A stretch of 63,696 bases of DNA, taken from NCBI GenBank assembly GCA_003141275.1, contig PLLM01000016.1, positions 1 to 63,696 of the forward strand, written 5' to 3'. A program made the translations under genes and the position numbers. Positions 17,160 through 25,329 of this stretch are shown here, one piece after another. The stretch's first letter is position 1; each line of letters opens with the position of its first letter. The notes below the pieces were generated by a model that saw only the letters and a list, made by a program, of their open reading frames with translations, was not told the origin of the DNA and ran no database searches. Source of the DNA: Phycisphaerales bacterium. GTDB taxonomy: Bacteria; Planctomycetota; Phycisphaerae; Sedimentisphaerales; Anaerobacaceae.

Positions 17160-18605
17160 TTAACCTGCGGCGCTGATGGCTCCTCTTCTTTCTTCGAGGA
17201 TGCGGCGGGTATCGGCAGCGCGTTCGGCGGTTATGGGATAAAATCTTATGGCCAAAATGGCGAATACCGCGGTAATCGCCGGGGCACCGGCGAGGAAAAG
17301 CCTCATTATTGTGAATGTTTCGGGGGTCTGGTTTCCGCCAAGCTCACTATGATAGCCCGAAAGCCACAGGGTCAAACCGGAGAAGACAGCCGAGAGTGAC
17401 CAGGCAGTTTTTTCGAGGAAAGAAAAAGCTGCGCCGAACATACCTTCCCTGCGTTTACCATATTTAAGTTCATCATCATCACAGATATCCGCCATCATCG
17501 AAGCAAGCATAATTTTAACCGCCACCCACATCGGCCCGCATAAAATCGGGTCAATCAGGATAACAGGGTCGATCGCGATTTTGCCTATGTAGTAAAGATG
17601 ATGTCCCGGCGTGAAGATAAACCATTTCATAATTCCGCCGAAGACCATTAGGCCGTAAACAAAATACAGCGAACCTCTTTTTCCGAACAGGTTGGCAAGC
17701 CAGGCGATGACCGGAATGGAGGCAATTCCAACAACGGCGTAACCGGAAGAAAGCAACCCCTTCCAGATGCTGCCAATCGTAATGTCGCCGTTTGCCATAT
17801 AGTAGGTCATTACAATGTGGTCCATATTCATTGCCAGAACGCCGGACAGGACGTTGAGAATAACAATTAAAAACAGAATCATAAACGGCTTGCTGCTGAA
17901 GGCCTCTTTGCAGGTTTGAAAGAGTTTGACTTCTCCCTGATGCTTGGTTTTTTCCGCAAAGCGTTCGCGTACGAGCAATCCTGGTATCATGCCAATACCA
18001 GTCATTATCACAAGCCCGACTATCCAGGTTACCATCCGAATGCCGTTGAGTTCTACCTTCTGGGAAGCAAAGAACACCCAACTGAATACGGCAGCCAATG
18101 GAATCATCCATTCATAAAGAAATTCGGCTACTTTGTGAAAAAACGCATTGAAGGCCATCACATTGTTGCGTTCGTTGTAATCGGGCGTCATCTCATACGT
18201 CAGGGCGTTGTAAGGGACAGAGAACATAGTATAGCCGGTGAAGAAAATAAACTGCATAACGATGAAACAGGCCAATTTGGCGGTTTGACTCCAGCTTTCA
18301 GGGGTCATCCACATCAGTCCGAAAACAATCCCCATCAATACGGCCCCGATAACAACAAACGGTTTGCGTCGTCCCCATTTAGAGTGAAAATTGTCGGAGA
18401 TTTTGCCCATTAAAAGGTCAAGAAATCCGTCCAGAAAACGCGGGGCAAAAAGCGCCAAACCAACCAATAAGGGATTGACTCCCAGAATCATTATATATAC
18501 GGTTCTTGCGACTGTATTGATGCCTATGTAGCCGAAAAGGGAGGGAAATCCGCCGATGCCCAGAACGAGTTTTTCCCAAAACGGAACGCGGTCGGAATTT
18601 TTCAT
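17160..18605 (-). CDS. GPH-family sugar:cation symporter
   Basis: A 481-residue inner-membrane protein with about twelve hydrophobic spans. It has the glycoside-pentoside-hexuronide (GPH, MelB-like) signatures: FLDLLMGKISDNFHSKWGRRKPFVVIGA near residue 60 and VPYNALTYEMTPDYNER near residue 145. Transporters of this family import galactosides and other oligosaccharides with a cation. Between a GH53 lipoprotein and GH51, it is the obvious importer of galacto-oligosaccharides. Spacing to both neighbours is below 40 bases, consistent with one operon. Confidence 0.9.
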   Translation of the reverse strand: MKNSDRVPFWEKLVLGIGGFPSLFGYIGINTVARTVYIMILGVNPLLVGLALFAPRFLDGFLDLLMGKISDNFHSKWGRRKPFVVIGAVLMGIVFGLMWMTPESWSQTAKLACFIVMQFIFFTGYTMFSVPYNALTYEMTPDYNERNNVMAFNAFFHKVAEFLYEWMIPLAAVFSWVFFASQKVELNGIRMVTWIVGLVIMTGIGMIPGLLVRERFAEKTKHQGEVKLFQTCKEAFSSKPFMILFLIVILNVLSGVLAMNMDHIVMTYYMANGDITIGSIWKGLLSSGYAVVGIASIPVIAWLANLFGKRGSLYFVYGLMVFGGIMKWFIFTPGHHLYYIGKIAIDPVILIDPILCGPMWVAVKIMLASMMADICDDDELKYGKRREGMFGAAFSFLEKTAWSLSAVFSGLTLWLSGYHSELGGNQTPETFTIMRLFLAGAPAITAVFAILAIRFYPITAERAADTRRILEERRGAISAAG

Positions 18606-18642
18606 AATATCGCTTTCGCTCGTAATTATATTTGCTGGTTTT

Positions 18643-19767
18643 TCATTTGTCCTGCTTTACAGGTTTTCTGCCTGCGGCGGCATCGGAAAAAGCTTTTGCG
18701 CCGGGCAAAACGTTTCCATTGGGGTCGAACAGGGCGTTAGTTCCTCTCATCCAGCCGCGACCGGTAACAGGAATTGTCTCGGGAGACCAGTAAAATACGC
18801 CGCGTCCATGTTTATCAGGCGTCTGGAGGACTGTTTTTGTAACCGCGTAAAGGAAATCATATTGTCCCTGCGGCGTCAGCGGGAAGGGCTGGCTTTCAGG
18901 GGCTTTCTGCCGGTCGTTTGCGGCATACGAATATCCCGTTTCTACAACCACCACGTCTTTCTTTAGCTCGGTGGCGATGTAGTTGAGATTATCATTAAGG
19001 TCTTCAATCTTTCCGTGCCACCAGGGATAGTAGCTTACGCCGATTATATCGTAGGGAACCTGACGCTTATTTATGTTGTCAAAGAACCACTTAGTGACGC
19101 CTTTTTTGCCTCCCTGGTCGATATGCAGCATAATAATTACGTTAGAGTCACCTGCACCCTGACGGACGCCGGCAATACCTGCCTTGAGCAATGAGGTGAA
19201 TTTTTCCCATTGCGCATCATTTTCGTAATCTCCGCCGACTCTTCCATCAGGCCAGAGCATTCCGGGGGTAATTTCGTTTCCAACCTGGACCATATCCGGA
19301 AGGGCGTTTTCTTTTTTGAAGGCCTCTATGACAGAAGCCGTATAACTTTGAACCGTCTGTTTCAATTCATCAAAGGGCATATTGGCCCAGGCCGCCGGCT
19401 TATACTGTTTTTGCGGGTCGGCCCACGTGTCTGAATAATGAAAATTGAGTAATAGCTTCATATTGTGGGCCTTTGCCCTTTTGGCAAGGTCCAGGGTATA
19501 AGGCAGGTCATTTCTAACCATCCCCTCTTTGTTCGGGTTCACAAAAATGCGCAGGCGAATAGTGTTAAACCCGCTGTTTTTCAGGATGGTGAACAAATCG
19601 TTCGGCTTGCCGTTTTCACGATACACCGCCCCGGCTTTTTCCATCACCGAAGTCCCCGATATATCCGCACCAATTAAAAACTTATCAGCCCCGACAGGTT
19701 GTGGCACACAACCAAACTGACTGCAAAACGCGATAAGTAATAAAAGGCATACTTGTATGAGTTTCAT
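18643..19767 (-). CDS. Endo-beta-1,4-galactanase (GH53), lipoprotein form
   Basis: About 374 residues. The ATG at 19767 is preferred over an in-frame TTG at 19785 because the signal peptide starts there (MKLIQVCLLLLIAFCSQFGC), ending in a lipobox-like cysteine, with GATGGA upstream. The GH53 barrel has LLLNFHYSDTWADPQKQ, acid/base Glu in QVGNEITPGMLW and nucleophile Glu in VVVETGYSY. It lacks the dockerin-like tail of the GH53 at 12169, so it is probably anchored by lipid and makes galacto-oligosaccharides at the membrane for the GPH permease encoded next. The start is 20 bases after the GH42 stop. Confidence 0.93.
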   Translation of the reverse strand: MKLIQVCLLLLIAFCSQFGCVPQPVGADKFLIGADISGTSVMEKAGAVYRENGKPNDLFTILKNSGFNTIRLRIFVNPNKEGMVRNDLPYTLDLAKRAKAHNMKLLLNFHYSDTWADPQKQYKPAAWANMPFDELKQTVQSYTASVIEAFKKENALPDMVQVGNEITPGMLWPDGRVGGDYENDAQWEKFTSLLKAGIAGVRQGAGDSNVIIMLHIDQGGKKGVTKWFFDNINKRQVPYDIIGVSYYPWWHGKIEDLNDNLNYIATELKKDVVVVETGYSYAANDRQKAPESQPFPLTPQGQYDFLYAVTKTVLQTPDKHGRGVFYWSPETIPVTGRGWMRGTNALFDPNGNVLPGAKAFSDAAAGRKPVKQDK

Positions 19768-19786
19768 ATCAGTTCCATCGAGCAAT

Positions 19787-21859
19787 TCATTTTGTTTTTC
19801 TTAGGATAGAAACGCCATATTTAACCAGGTTCAAAGTGCCCTGATGGGCAATTCCTGTCAGAAGGTCTTCATATTTACCTTTGGGCAACGTCACCAGCTT
19901 TTTAGTCCCTGAATGATTGAGGTAAAAACCGTAATTCCGGCCGTACCCGGAGCGGGTTACTAATTCAACCCCCTCAGGCAATTGTGATATCTTGATACCC
20001 TGGGCGTCTGCGATTTTGGATAAAAAGTCCCGCATAAAATCTTTATCCGGCCTGGTGGCCACGTAGTATGCCTTTCCATTGCCGAATTGATTCTCCGTGA
20101 AGGATGGCGAGCCCGTGTAATAACCCTCAACAAAGGTGGCCAGCGTTTTGGCCGAGGTCGTATGAGCTACATCGCACCATATAGAGCAACCATATTTTTT
20201 CTTGAACCCCTTGATTGTCCCCGTCATCTTCATCGCGTTTTTGCCGCCGGGAGGCAGGGGATTATATTCTTCAACCTTTACCCCCAGCACGTCTTTGAGG
20301 GGCCCAATATACCCGTCTAAAAAGACGCCGACGGATTCGTCAATGACCCCTGTGAAATAAGTGGTAATAAACGTGCCGCCCTTTTTGACAAAGTTCTCTA
20401 TTGTCTCTTTGAAGCCGGGTTTGACCATATGCAGGATGGGGGCGACGATGACCTTGTATTTTGAAAAATCATAATCGACCGGAATCACATCGACTGGGAT
20501 ATTCAAATCGTAGAAGGCATTAAAGTAGTATTCCAGCTCGCCGAAATAACTGACTAAAACGGTTGGGAAGGGTTGCCCGTTGGCAGACCAGAAAACTTCG
20601 TTATCTAATGATTTTGTGCCATGGCCATAAGGATTATCCACCGCCCACCAGGAATCGTTATCCAAGAGAATAGCGACTTTCGAATCTACGGTAGAGCCGA
20701 CAATGTCTTTTGCTTTTTTTAATTCGTTCCCTAAATCGCTGATTTCCTTGAACACCCGTGAGTTCTCGCCGAAGTGCGGAACCATTCCGCTGTGATATTT
20801 CTCTGCGCCTTTTTTGGAGGCCCTCCACTGGAAATACATTACCGAATCAGAACCGTGTGCCAGGGCCTGATAACTCCAGAGCCGCATCAGGCCTGGAGGT
20901 TTCGGTATGTTCACCGGATACCAGTCCACCTGCGACGGGGCCTGTTCCATTACCATAAATGGTTTACCCAGCAAAGAACGCATCATCGTATGCCTCAGGG
21001 CGGCCCATTTGCGGGCGTCGGGGTTGCCGGGGTCCGGGTAGATATTAAAAGAGACAACGTCCAGATGATTCCTGAACAGGTAGTGGTCGAACTTACTCCA
21101 GTCGCCTTCAAAATTAGATGTGATAGGCACATCCGGCGTAATCGGGCGAATCACGTTGTATTCTTCGAGGTACAGTGTAAAAAAGCTTTCGCTCAGGAAC
21201 CGCTTATAATCGAGAAGCTTGGTTGCGTTGCGTCCGCCGGCGCTTGCGCGGGGGGTATTAATTTCCTCCCAGGCGGAATACTTTTCGCTCCAGAAAACGG
21301 TGCCCCAGGATTCATTTAAATTGTCTATGGTTCCATACTTTTTTTGTAACCAGCCGCGGAATGCCTTTTCACAGTTTTTGCAGAAGCACATGCTGTTCTT
21401 GTTGGCATACTCATTGTTGATATGCCATAAGGCCAATGCCTTGTGCCCCTTATAATGAGTCGCCATTTTCTCGGCCAGCAGGCGTATGGCCTTTCGATAG
21501 CTGGGGCTATTGACGCAATAGGTTTGCCTGGAGCCATAGGGAACCTGCTCGCCCGATTCCCGGACAAACAGGATATCGTCATACTTGCGAGTCAGCCAGT
21601 TGGGCTGTGCTGCGGTAGCGGTCCCTAAACAGACGTCGATATTGTTGGCCGCCAGCATATCCATAATCTTGTCTAACCAGTCGAAGGTAAAAGTGTTTTC
21701 ATCCGGCTGAATCAACGCCCACGAAAAAATGCCGATGCTGACCATATTGACGTTTGCCTGTTTCATCAGGCGTATGTCTTCTTTCCACGTATCTTGGGGC
21801 CATTGTTCAGGAAAGTAATCTCCGCCAAATATGATTTCAGTGTTTTTGCGCGTCAGCAT
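19787..21859 (-). CDS. Beta-galactosidase (GH42)
   Basis: A 690-residue cytoplasmic enzyme (no signal peptide) that releases galactose from galacto-oligosaccharides. GH42 hallmarks: FGGDYFPEQWPQDTW at the start, acid/base Glu in ALWHINNEYA (about residue 150), a zinc-type cysteine cluster right after it (CFCKNC), and nucleophile Glu in FMVMEQAPSQVDW (about residue 310). A trimerisation-like domain follows (about 390-600) and a short beta domain closes the protein. Length is typical. It lies 16 bases after GH112, in the same operon. Confidence 0.95.
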   Translation of the reverse strand: MLTRKNTEIIFGGDYFPEQWPQDTWKEDIRLMKQANVNMVSIGIFSWALIQPDENTFTFDWLDKIMDMLAANNIDVCLGTATAAQPNWLTRKYDDILFVRESGEQVPYGSRQTYCVNSPSYRKAIRLLAEKMATHYKGHKALALWHINNEYANKNSMCFCKNCEKAFRGWLQKKYGTIDNLNESWGTVFWSEKYSAWEEINTPRASAGGRNATKLLDYKRFLSESFFTLYLEEYNVIRPITPDVPITSNFEGDWSKFDHYLFRNHLDVVSFNIYPDPGNPDARKWAALRHTMMRSLLGKPFMVMEQAPSQVDWYPVNIPKPPGLMRLWSYQALAHGSDSVMYFQWRASKKGAEKYHSGMVPHFGENSRVFKEISDLGNELKKAKDIVGSTVDSKVAILLDNDSWWAVDNPYGHGTKSLDNEVFWSANGQPFPTVLVSYFGELEYYFNAFYDLNIPVDVIPVDYDFSKYKVIVAPILHMVKPGFKETIENFVKKGGTFITTYFTGVIDESVGVFLDGYIGPLKDVLGVKVEEYNPLPPGGKNAMKMTGTIKGFKKKYGCSIWCDVAHTTSAKTLATFVEGYYTGSPSFTENQFGNGKAYYVATRPDKDFMRDFLSKIADAQGIKISQLPEGVELVTRSGYGRNYGFYLNHSGTKKLVTLPKGKYEDLLTGIAHQGTLNLVKYGVSILRKTK

Positions 21860-21875
21860 TCGGTAATTCCTGCTG

Positions 21876-24068
21876 TTATATACAGAGTCGGTTAATTTCT
21901 TCCAGTTCGAACCATTTCATTTTCATCGGCGCCAAAGAAAAACGCGCTGTTTTGCCGGCCCCATTATAAACAGCCGTATCCTGATTTTCCTCCGTATTGT
22001 TCATAAGAACAAATTTCTTCACCTGCGGATAATAGGCACAGTCGGTGTTCTGATTTGAACTGAACCATTTCTTCAATTCGTTTTCCATATTCGCCGCCCA
22101 CAAAATAGCTCTGTACAGCAGGCGAATATTCTGGGCAGTGTGTTTGTAATCCGCCATATAGACTGCGCGTCCCTTGCCGAAGGTGTTTGTTGACAGCAGG
22201 ACGTTGTTCGGTGTTCCTGCCAGTAATCTGGTCTCTTCGCTACTCAAATAGACGCCCGAATTACTTGCTCCGAGGTCTATGCTGCCCGTCAAATCTTCGA
22301 GTATGAAATGTTCACTGGTAAGTCCCGGCCGGATGTTCTTGCTCCAGGAAAGTGTGTTTCCGACTTCCTTTTGGACTCCAAGAATATCGGCGAGCTGGAA
22401 GAATCTGCCCTGGTATTCATAAGCCGACGGCTCTGTGACGCCGATGAAGCCGCCTCCTTGGTAAACCCACTCGCGAATTTTTACAAGGACTTCCGCGTCT
22501 ATCCAGTTTTTGCCTCCGCTCCAGGCGCTGTTGGCTGTCCCCCAGTTTATGATTACGCCAATATCGTTGCTGATGCCTTTTTTGCGAATATCGTCGAAGC
22601 TGATGAATTCCGTCTCCGCCTGCAGGCCGCTTAGACATTCAGGGATATGTCCCTGTGGCCAGTTATCATTATGCATCCAGGAACGCATCTTTCCCCACGC
22701 GTCTAACAGGGCGACTTTTTTCCCGACGCTGTATGGCAGCGTTTTTTTGGTCTCGTGTAATACCGTCCTGAATTCATTCGCCAGATCCGCGACGTAATCC
22801 AGAAAGGCTGGGTATTTTATCGCCAGATTCAGATATCCGCCAAATCCAATCCGGTCAACGCAACGTCGAAGCAATGCCCTTCTTATTCCTTTCCACCATC
22901 TTTTACATTCCCTTACCGGGTCACCGTCGCCTGTAAAAACGGGCTCATTCTGCAAATTGACTGCGAAGAAATAAGGATACAGCCGGATCTCCTTGAACAG
23001 ATTTCCCGGCACGTCGGAAATCCTCCGCAGTTCCACACCGCTCAAACATGGCCCCGCGATTCCATCGAATCCGAGCTTTTCAAATCCGGCGAGGTAGGGC
23101 TCTGTTCCAATCCAGTGGTCACAGAAAAACAGGACCGCCTTTTTGCCGGCTTTATGAACTCTGTCCACACATTTTTTCGTGTAACCTCGTACGAATTTTT
23201 GCGTGAAATCCATCCAGTCGAGAAATTCCTTCTTAGGTACTCGATAGGAAGCGTTAAAATATCCCTCATCGACGATGTCTTCACTGCGCAGGCGATAGCC
23301 CTTCGCTTTTTCAAATTCATCCATTGCCAGCGCGCTCATCGGGTCTAAATATCCGCTCCAGTCGAGGTACGCATTTTGTCTCTTTTCGTTTTGAATGAGA
23401 GGGAACTGATAAAACATAGACGTGAAGCGAACAACATCGGTATTGGGATGGGTTTCAATCCAGCGGTCTAAATACTTCAACAGACGCCTGCCGGTTTCCG
23501 GCTGCCGCGGGTCCACGCCCATCTGATGCTCCCCTGTCCAATTATTGGTGATATAATTGTACATCGAGGTCGTTTCCCAGATTTGATAGACAAGAAAATT
23601 AACGGTATAGATGTGCCATTTTACGGGATGTTCTATAAGGACTTCCCCAACGTGTTCCAGATATTGCCAATTCTTCTTGCTTACAACTTTGCCGACCGTC
23701 CTGTCAATTACCTCCCAGTATTTTTTGGGGTCGTGTTCGGTATCAATCTTATACTGCTCGCGGCTGTATCCTTTTTGAATCTTTATCCTCAATTCCTTTT
23801 CGCTTGCGCAGGTTACGGGGCGGGAAATAAGGTGTTTTTGCTGGCACTGCTCCGGATGCGCTTTGGCCCATTCCTGGTCGGCCCTTATGAGACAAATGGT
23901 TGAATAGACGTTATATCCCAGATTGAGCAGCTCTTCCGACAAAACGGTCCCGTCGCTGTCGCGGATTGCGTCGGCACCCCATTTTTCGCACAGCATTTTT
24001 ACGACGTTATCCATGCCTTTTTGGGCGGGAAGGGTGAAATGGCCGGTCAGTTTGCCAGATTCTTTCAC
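21876..24068 (-). CDS. GH112 beta-galactoside phosphorylase
   Basis: The 730-residue enzyme belongs to GH112, which uses phosphate to split beta-galactosides such as galacto-N-biose/lacto-N-biose or galactosyl-beta-1,4-rhamnose, giving galactose 1-phosphate without spending ATP. The family start GKLTGHFTLPAQKG followed by KWGADAIRDSDGT is intact, as is a C-terminal beta domain. I place the start at GTG 24068, not at an in-frame codon 153 bases upstream, because a perfect AGGAGG lies 7 bases before this GTG and the family homology begins here. In a pectic galactan locus, galactosyl-rhamnose phosphorylase is the more likely specificity; that is inference. It is the first gene of the minus-strand operon. 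Confidence 0.88.
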   Translation of the reverse strand: MKESGKLTGHFTLPAQKGMDNVVKMLCEKWGADAIRDSDGTVLSEELLNLGYNVYSTICLIRADQEWAKAHPEQCQQKHLISRPVTCASEKELRIKIQKGYSREQYKIDTEHDPKKYWEVIDRTVGKVVSKKNWQYLEHVGEVLIEHPVKWHIYTVNFLVYQIWETTSMYNYITNNWTGEHQMGVDPRQPETGRRLLKYLDRWIETHPNTDVVRFTSMFYQFPLIQNEKRQNAYLDWSGYLDPMSALAMDEFEKAKGYRLRSEDIVDEGYFNASYRVPKKEFLDWMDFTQKFVRGYTKKCVDRVHKAGKKAVLFFCDHWIGTEPYLAGFEKLGFDGIAGPCLSGVELRRISDVPGNLFKEIRLYPYFFAVNLQNEPVFTGDGDPVRECKRWWKGIRRALLRRCVDRIGFGGYLNLAIKYPAFLDYVADLANEFRTVLHETKKTLPYSVGKKVALLDAWGKMRSWMHNDNWPQGHIPECLSGLQAETEFISFDDIRKKGISNDIGVIINWGTANSAWSGGKNWIDAEVLVKIREWVYQGGGFIGVTEPSAYEYQGRFFQLADILGVQKEVGNTLSWSKNIRPGLTSEHFILEDLTGSIDLGASNSGVYLSSEETRLLAGTPNNVLLSTNTFGKGRAVYMADYKHTAQNIRLLYRAILWAANMENELKKWFSSNQNTDCAYYPQVKKFVLMNNTEENQDTAVYNGAGKTARFSLAPMKMKWFELEEINRLCI

Positions 24069-24702
24069 AATCTGTCCTCCTGTCTGGAAGAGGTTTATAA
24101 TTGTGCCGTTTTGCCCTGGTTTTTGCTTATCGTGCTTTGCAAAAGATACCATATAACCTGCCTGCAATCTAAGGAAATTAGCCCTGTAACCAAACGCCAT
24201 AATGTGTAAACCTGCCTCCAAATCGTATCCTTGGCTTATACGCCGGAAGATTTATGCGATTTGCGGATTGGACGTGGGCTTCGCCGGATCTTACAGAGAT
24301 GCTTCGTAAGCTTTATTTCCAGTTCTTTTATAAGTTCTAAGCGTTTAATGCCCATTATAAGCAGAAAAAAATCAGCTTGTACTTAAACTGCATGGCCAAT
24401 TGCTGCTTGACTAAAGGAAAACGTGACTTGATTCAAAGCGGATATCTAACGATGCAGTGGACCCAGGCGATATAACAACATGCGTCGCAACCAATTGACC
24501 GACAATAATATAACCTTCGGTTTTTAGTTTGCCAGCTTACCAAGCCAATTTGGTGTACGTCGTCTAAAAGAGTGAGACATATTTGGCCTTGCATTTGGAG
24601 ATGACTTCAGCTTTTACTGACGTCGAACAATTAAAAGAGTCGAGGCAAAAACATTCTTTTTTTAGGCGTTGTCCTGCAAATTGTCCTATTTTTCAAGTCA
24701 CG

Positions 24703-24740
24703 TATCGTAACAAATCGTACAGGTATAGTAACATATCGTA
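24703..24740. promoter_or_regulatory. Four helically phased TATCGTA-like repeats, candidate operator
   Basis: TATCGTA (24703), AATCGTA (24713), TATAGTA (24724) and TATCGTA (24734) follow each other at 10, 11 and 10 bases, so the larger unit repeats every 21 bases. Direct half-sites about 21 bases apart are typical targets of AraC-family proteins, and two XylR-type regulators lie in this locus. The distance to GH112 (over 600 bases) is unusual. The pattern is seen directly; the role is inferred. Confidence 0.45.
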
Positions 24741-24811
24741 GCCGTTAATGCTTTATAAAATAAAGGCTTGTGTCATAAGTGCTGATTTTATAATATATTA
24801 CAAAAGAGGGC

Positions 24812-24835
24812 GGTTATAATCCCGCCCTCTCCGTT
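24812..24835 (+). repeat. Partial copy of the tRNA-Ser 3' end (distal candidate att site)
   Basis: Direct repeat of 4194-4217, 22/24 identical and exact over the last 18 bases (24818-24835). Nothing else of a tRNA is present here. It marks the switch from galactan genes to glycogen genes. Because its sequence also forms the right arm of a hairpin, a terminator explanation is possible, but the exact 18-base match favours descent from the tRNA. Confidence 0.55.
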
Positions 24836-24952
24836 CTTCGCTATGCTACGAATGACAGGCTGTTCTCCTCTAGGCAAATCTGCGCAGAAAAGCCCCCACA
24901 GACCTGAGCCGGATGTTATGATACCTGCACCACGTTATCGTTTGCGCAGCCC

Positions 24953-25327
24953 TTAGACAACCCTGATAACAGAATTCAATTCGCCGTAGGGATTGACTTC
25001 GGTAGAATCGTTATGAGGGTCGTGCTGCCATTTGCCGTCCACGACCAGCCGATAACGATATGTACCTTTTACGAGGGGCACTCTGGCCTGCCAGGTGCCG
25101 TCGCCGGCCTTTGTCATAGGGGTTTTCCCAGGTTGCCAATTGTTAAAATCGCCGGCAATCTGAATAACGTTTGCCTTAGGATAAGAGGCGACGAAAATAA
25201 CGCTATCGCCGACCTGGCATGGGCCAAGCGGTTTAGTGGCGCTTACAGATGAAGGCCTGGGACTCATGATTGTTGAAGACATTGTTGTCGATGCCACTTT
25301 GTCTCTTGAAAATTTTGCTGCTTTCAT
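24953..25327 (-). CDS. Stand-alone glycogen-binding (CBM48/AMPK-like) protein
   Basis: A 124-residue protein. Residues about 38-124 form a CBM48-type domain (ANVIQIAGDFNNWQPGKTPM, WQARVPLVKGTYRYRLVVDGKWQHDP), the module that binds alpha-glucan in branching enzymes and AMPK beta subunits. The N-terminal 35 residues are Ser/Thr/Lys-rich and likely disordered. There is no catalytic domain and no signal peptide. ATG 25327 follows AAGGA. It is the last gene of a GT4 - GH57 - CBM48 operon, so it may tether these enzymes to glycogen granules. Confidence 0.85.
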   Translation of the reverse strand: MKAAKFSRDKVASTTMSSTIMSPRPSSVSATKPLGPCQVGDSVIFVASYPKANVIQIAGDFNNWQPGKTPMTKAGDGTWQARVPLVKGTYRYRLVVDGKWQHDPHNDSTEVNPYGELNSVIRVV

Positions 25328-25329
25328 AA

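Larger units (their letters stand above)
4216..24835. mobile_element. Possible genomic island carrying the galactan locus, inserted at tRNA-Ser
   Basis: The segment between the tRNA-Ser 3' end and its distal partial copy holds only galactan-utilisation functions: two XylR-type regulators, secreted and surface glycosidases, a permease, GH42, GH51 and GH112. Both outside flanks are different (holA and tRNA on the left, glycogen genes on the right). No integrase, relaxase or transposase was found inside, so if this is an island it is immobile now or depends on another recombinase. Boundaries rest on the 18-base exact repeat alone. Confidence 0.45.
24069..24952. other. Long non-coding region upstream of the GH112 operon
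   Basis: About 880 bases with no convincing gene. It contains a minus-strand TATAAT (24359-24354) that could be the -10 of the GH112 operon promoter with a leader of about 280 bases, the phased repeats at 24703-24740, and the tRNA-Ser-like 3' copy at 24812-24835. An AGAGGGCGG/CCGCCCTCT hairpin (24805-24830) overlaps that copy and may act as a bidirectional terminator. Confidence 0.5.
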
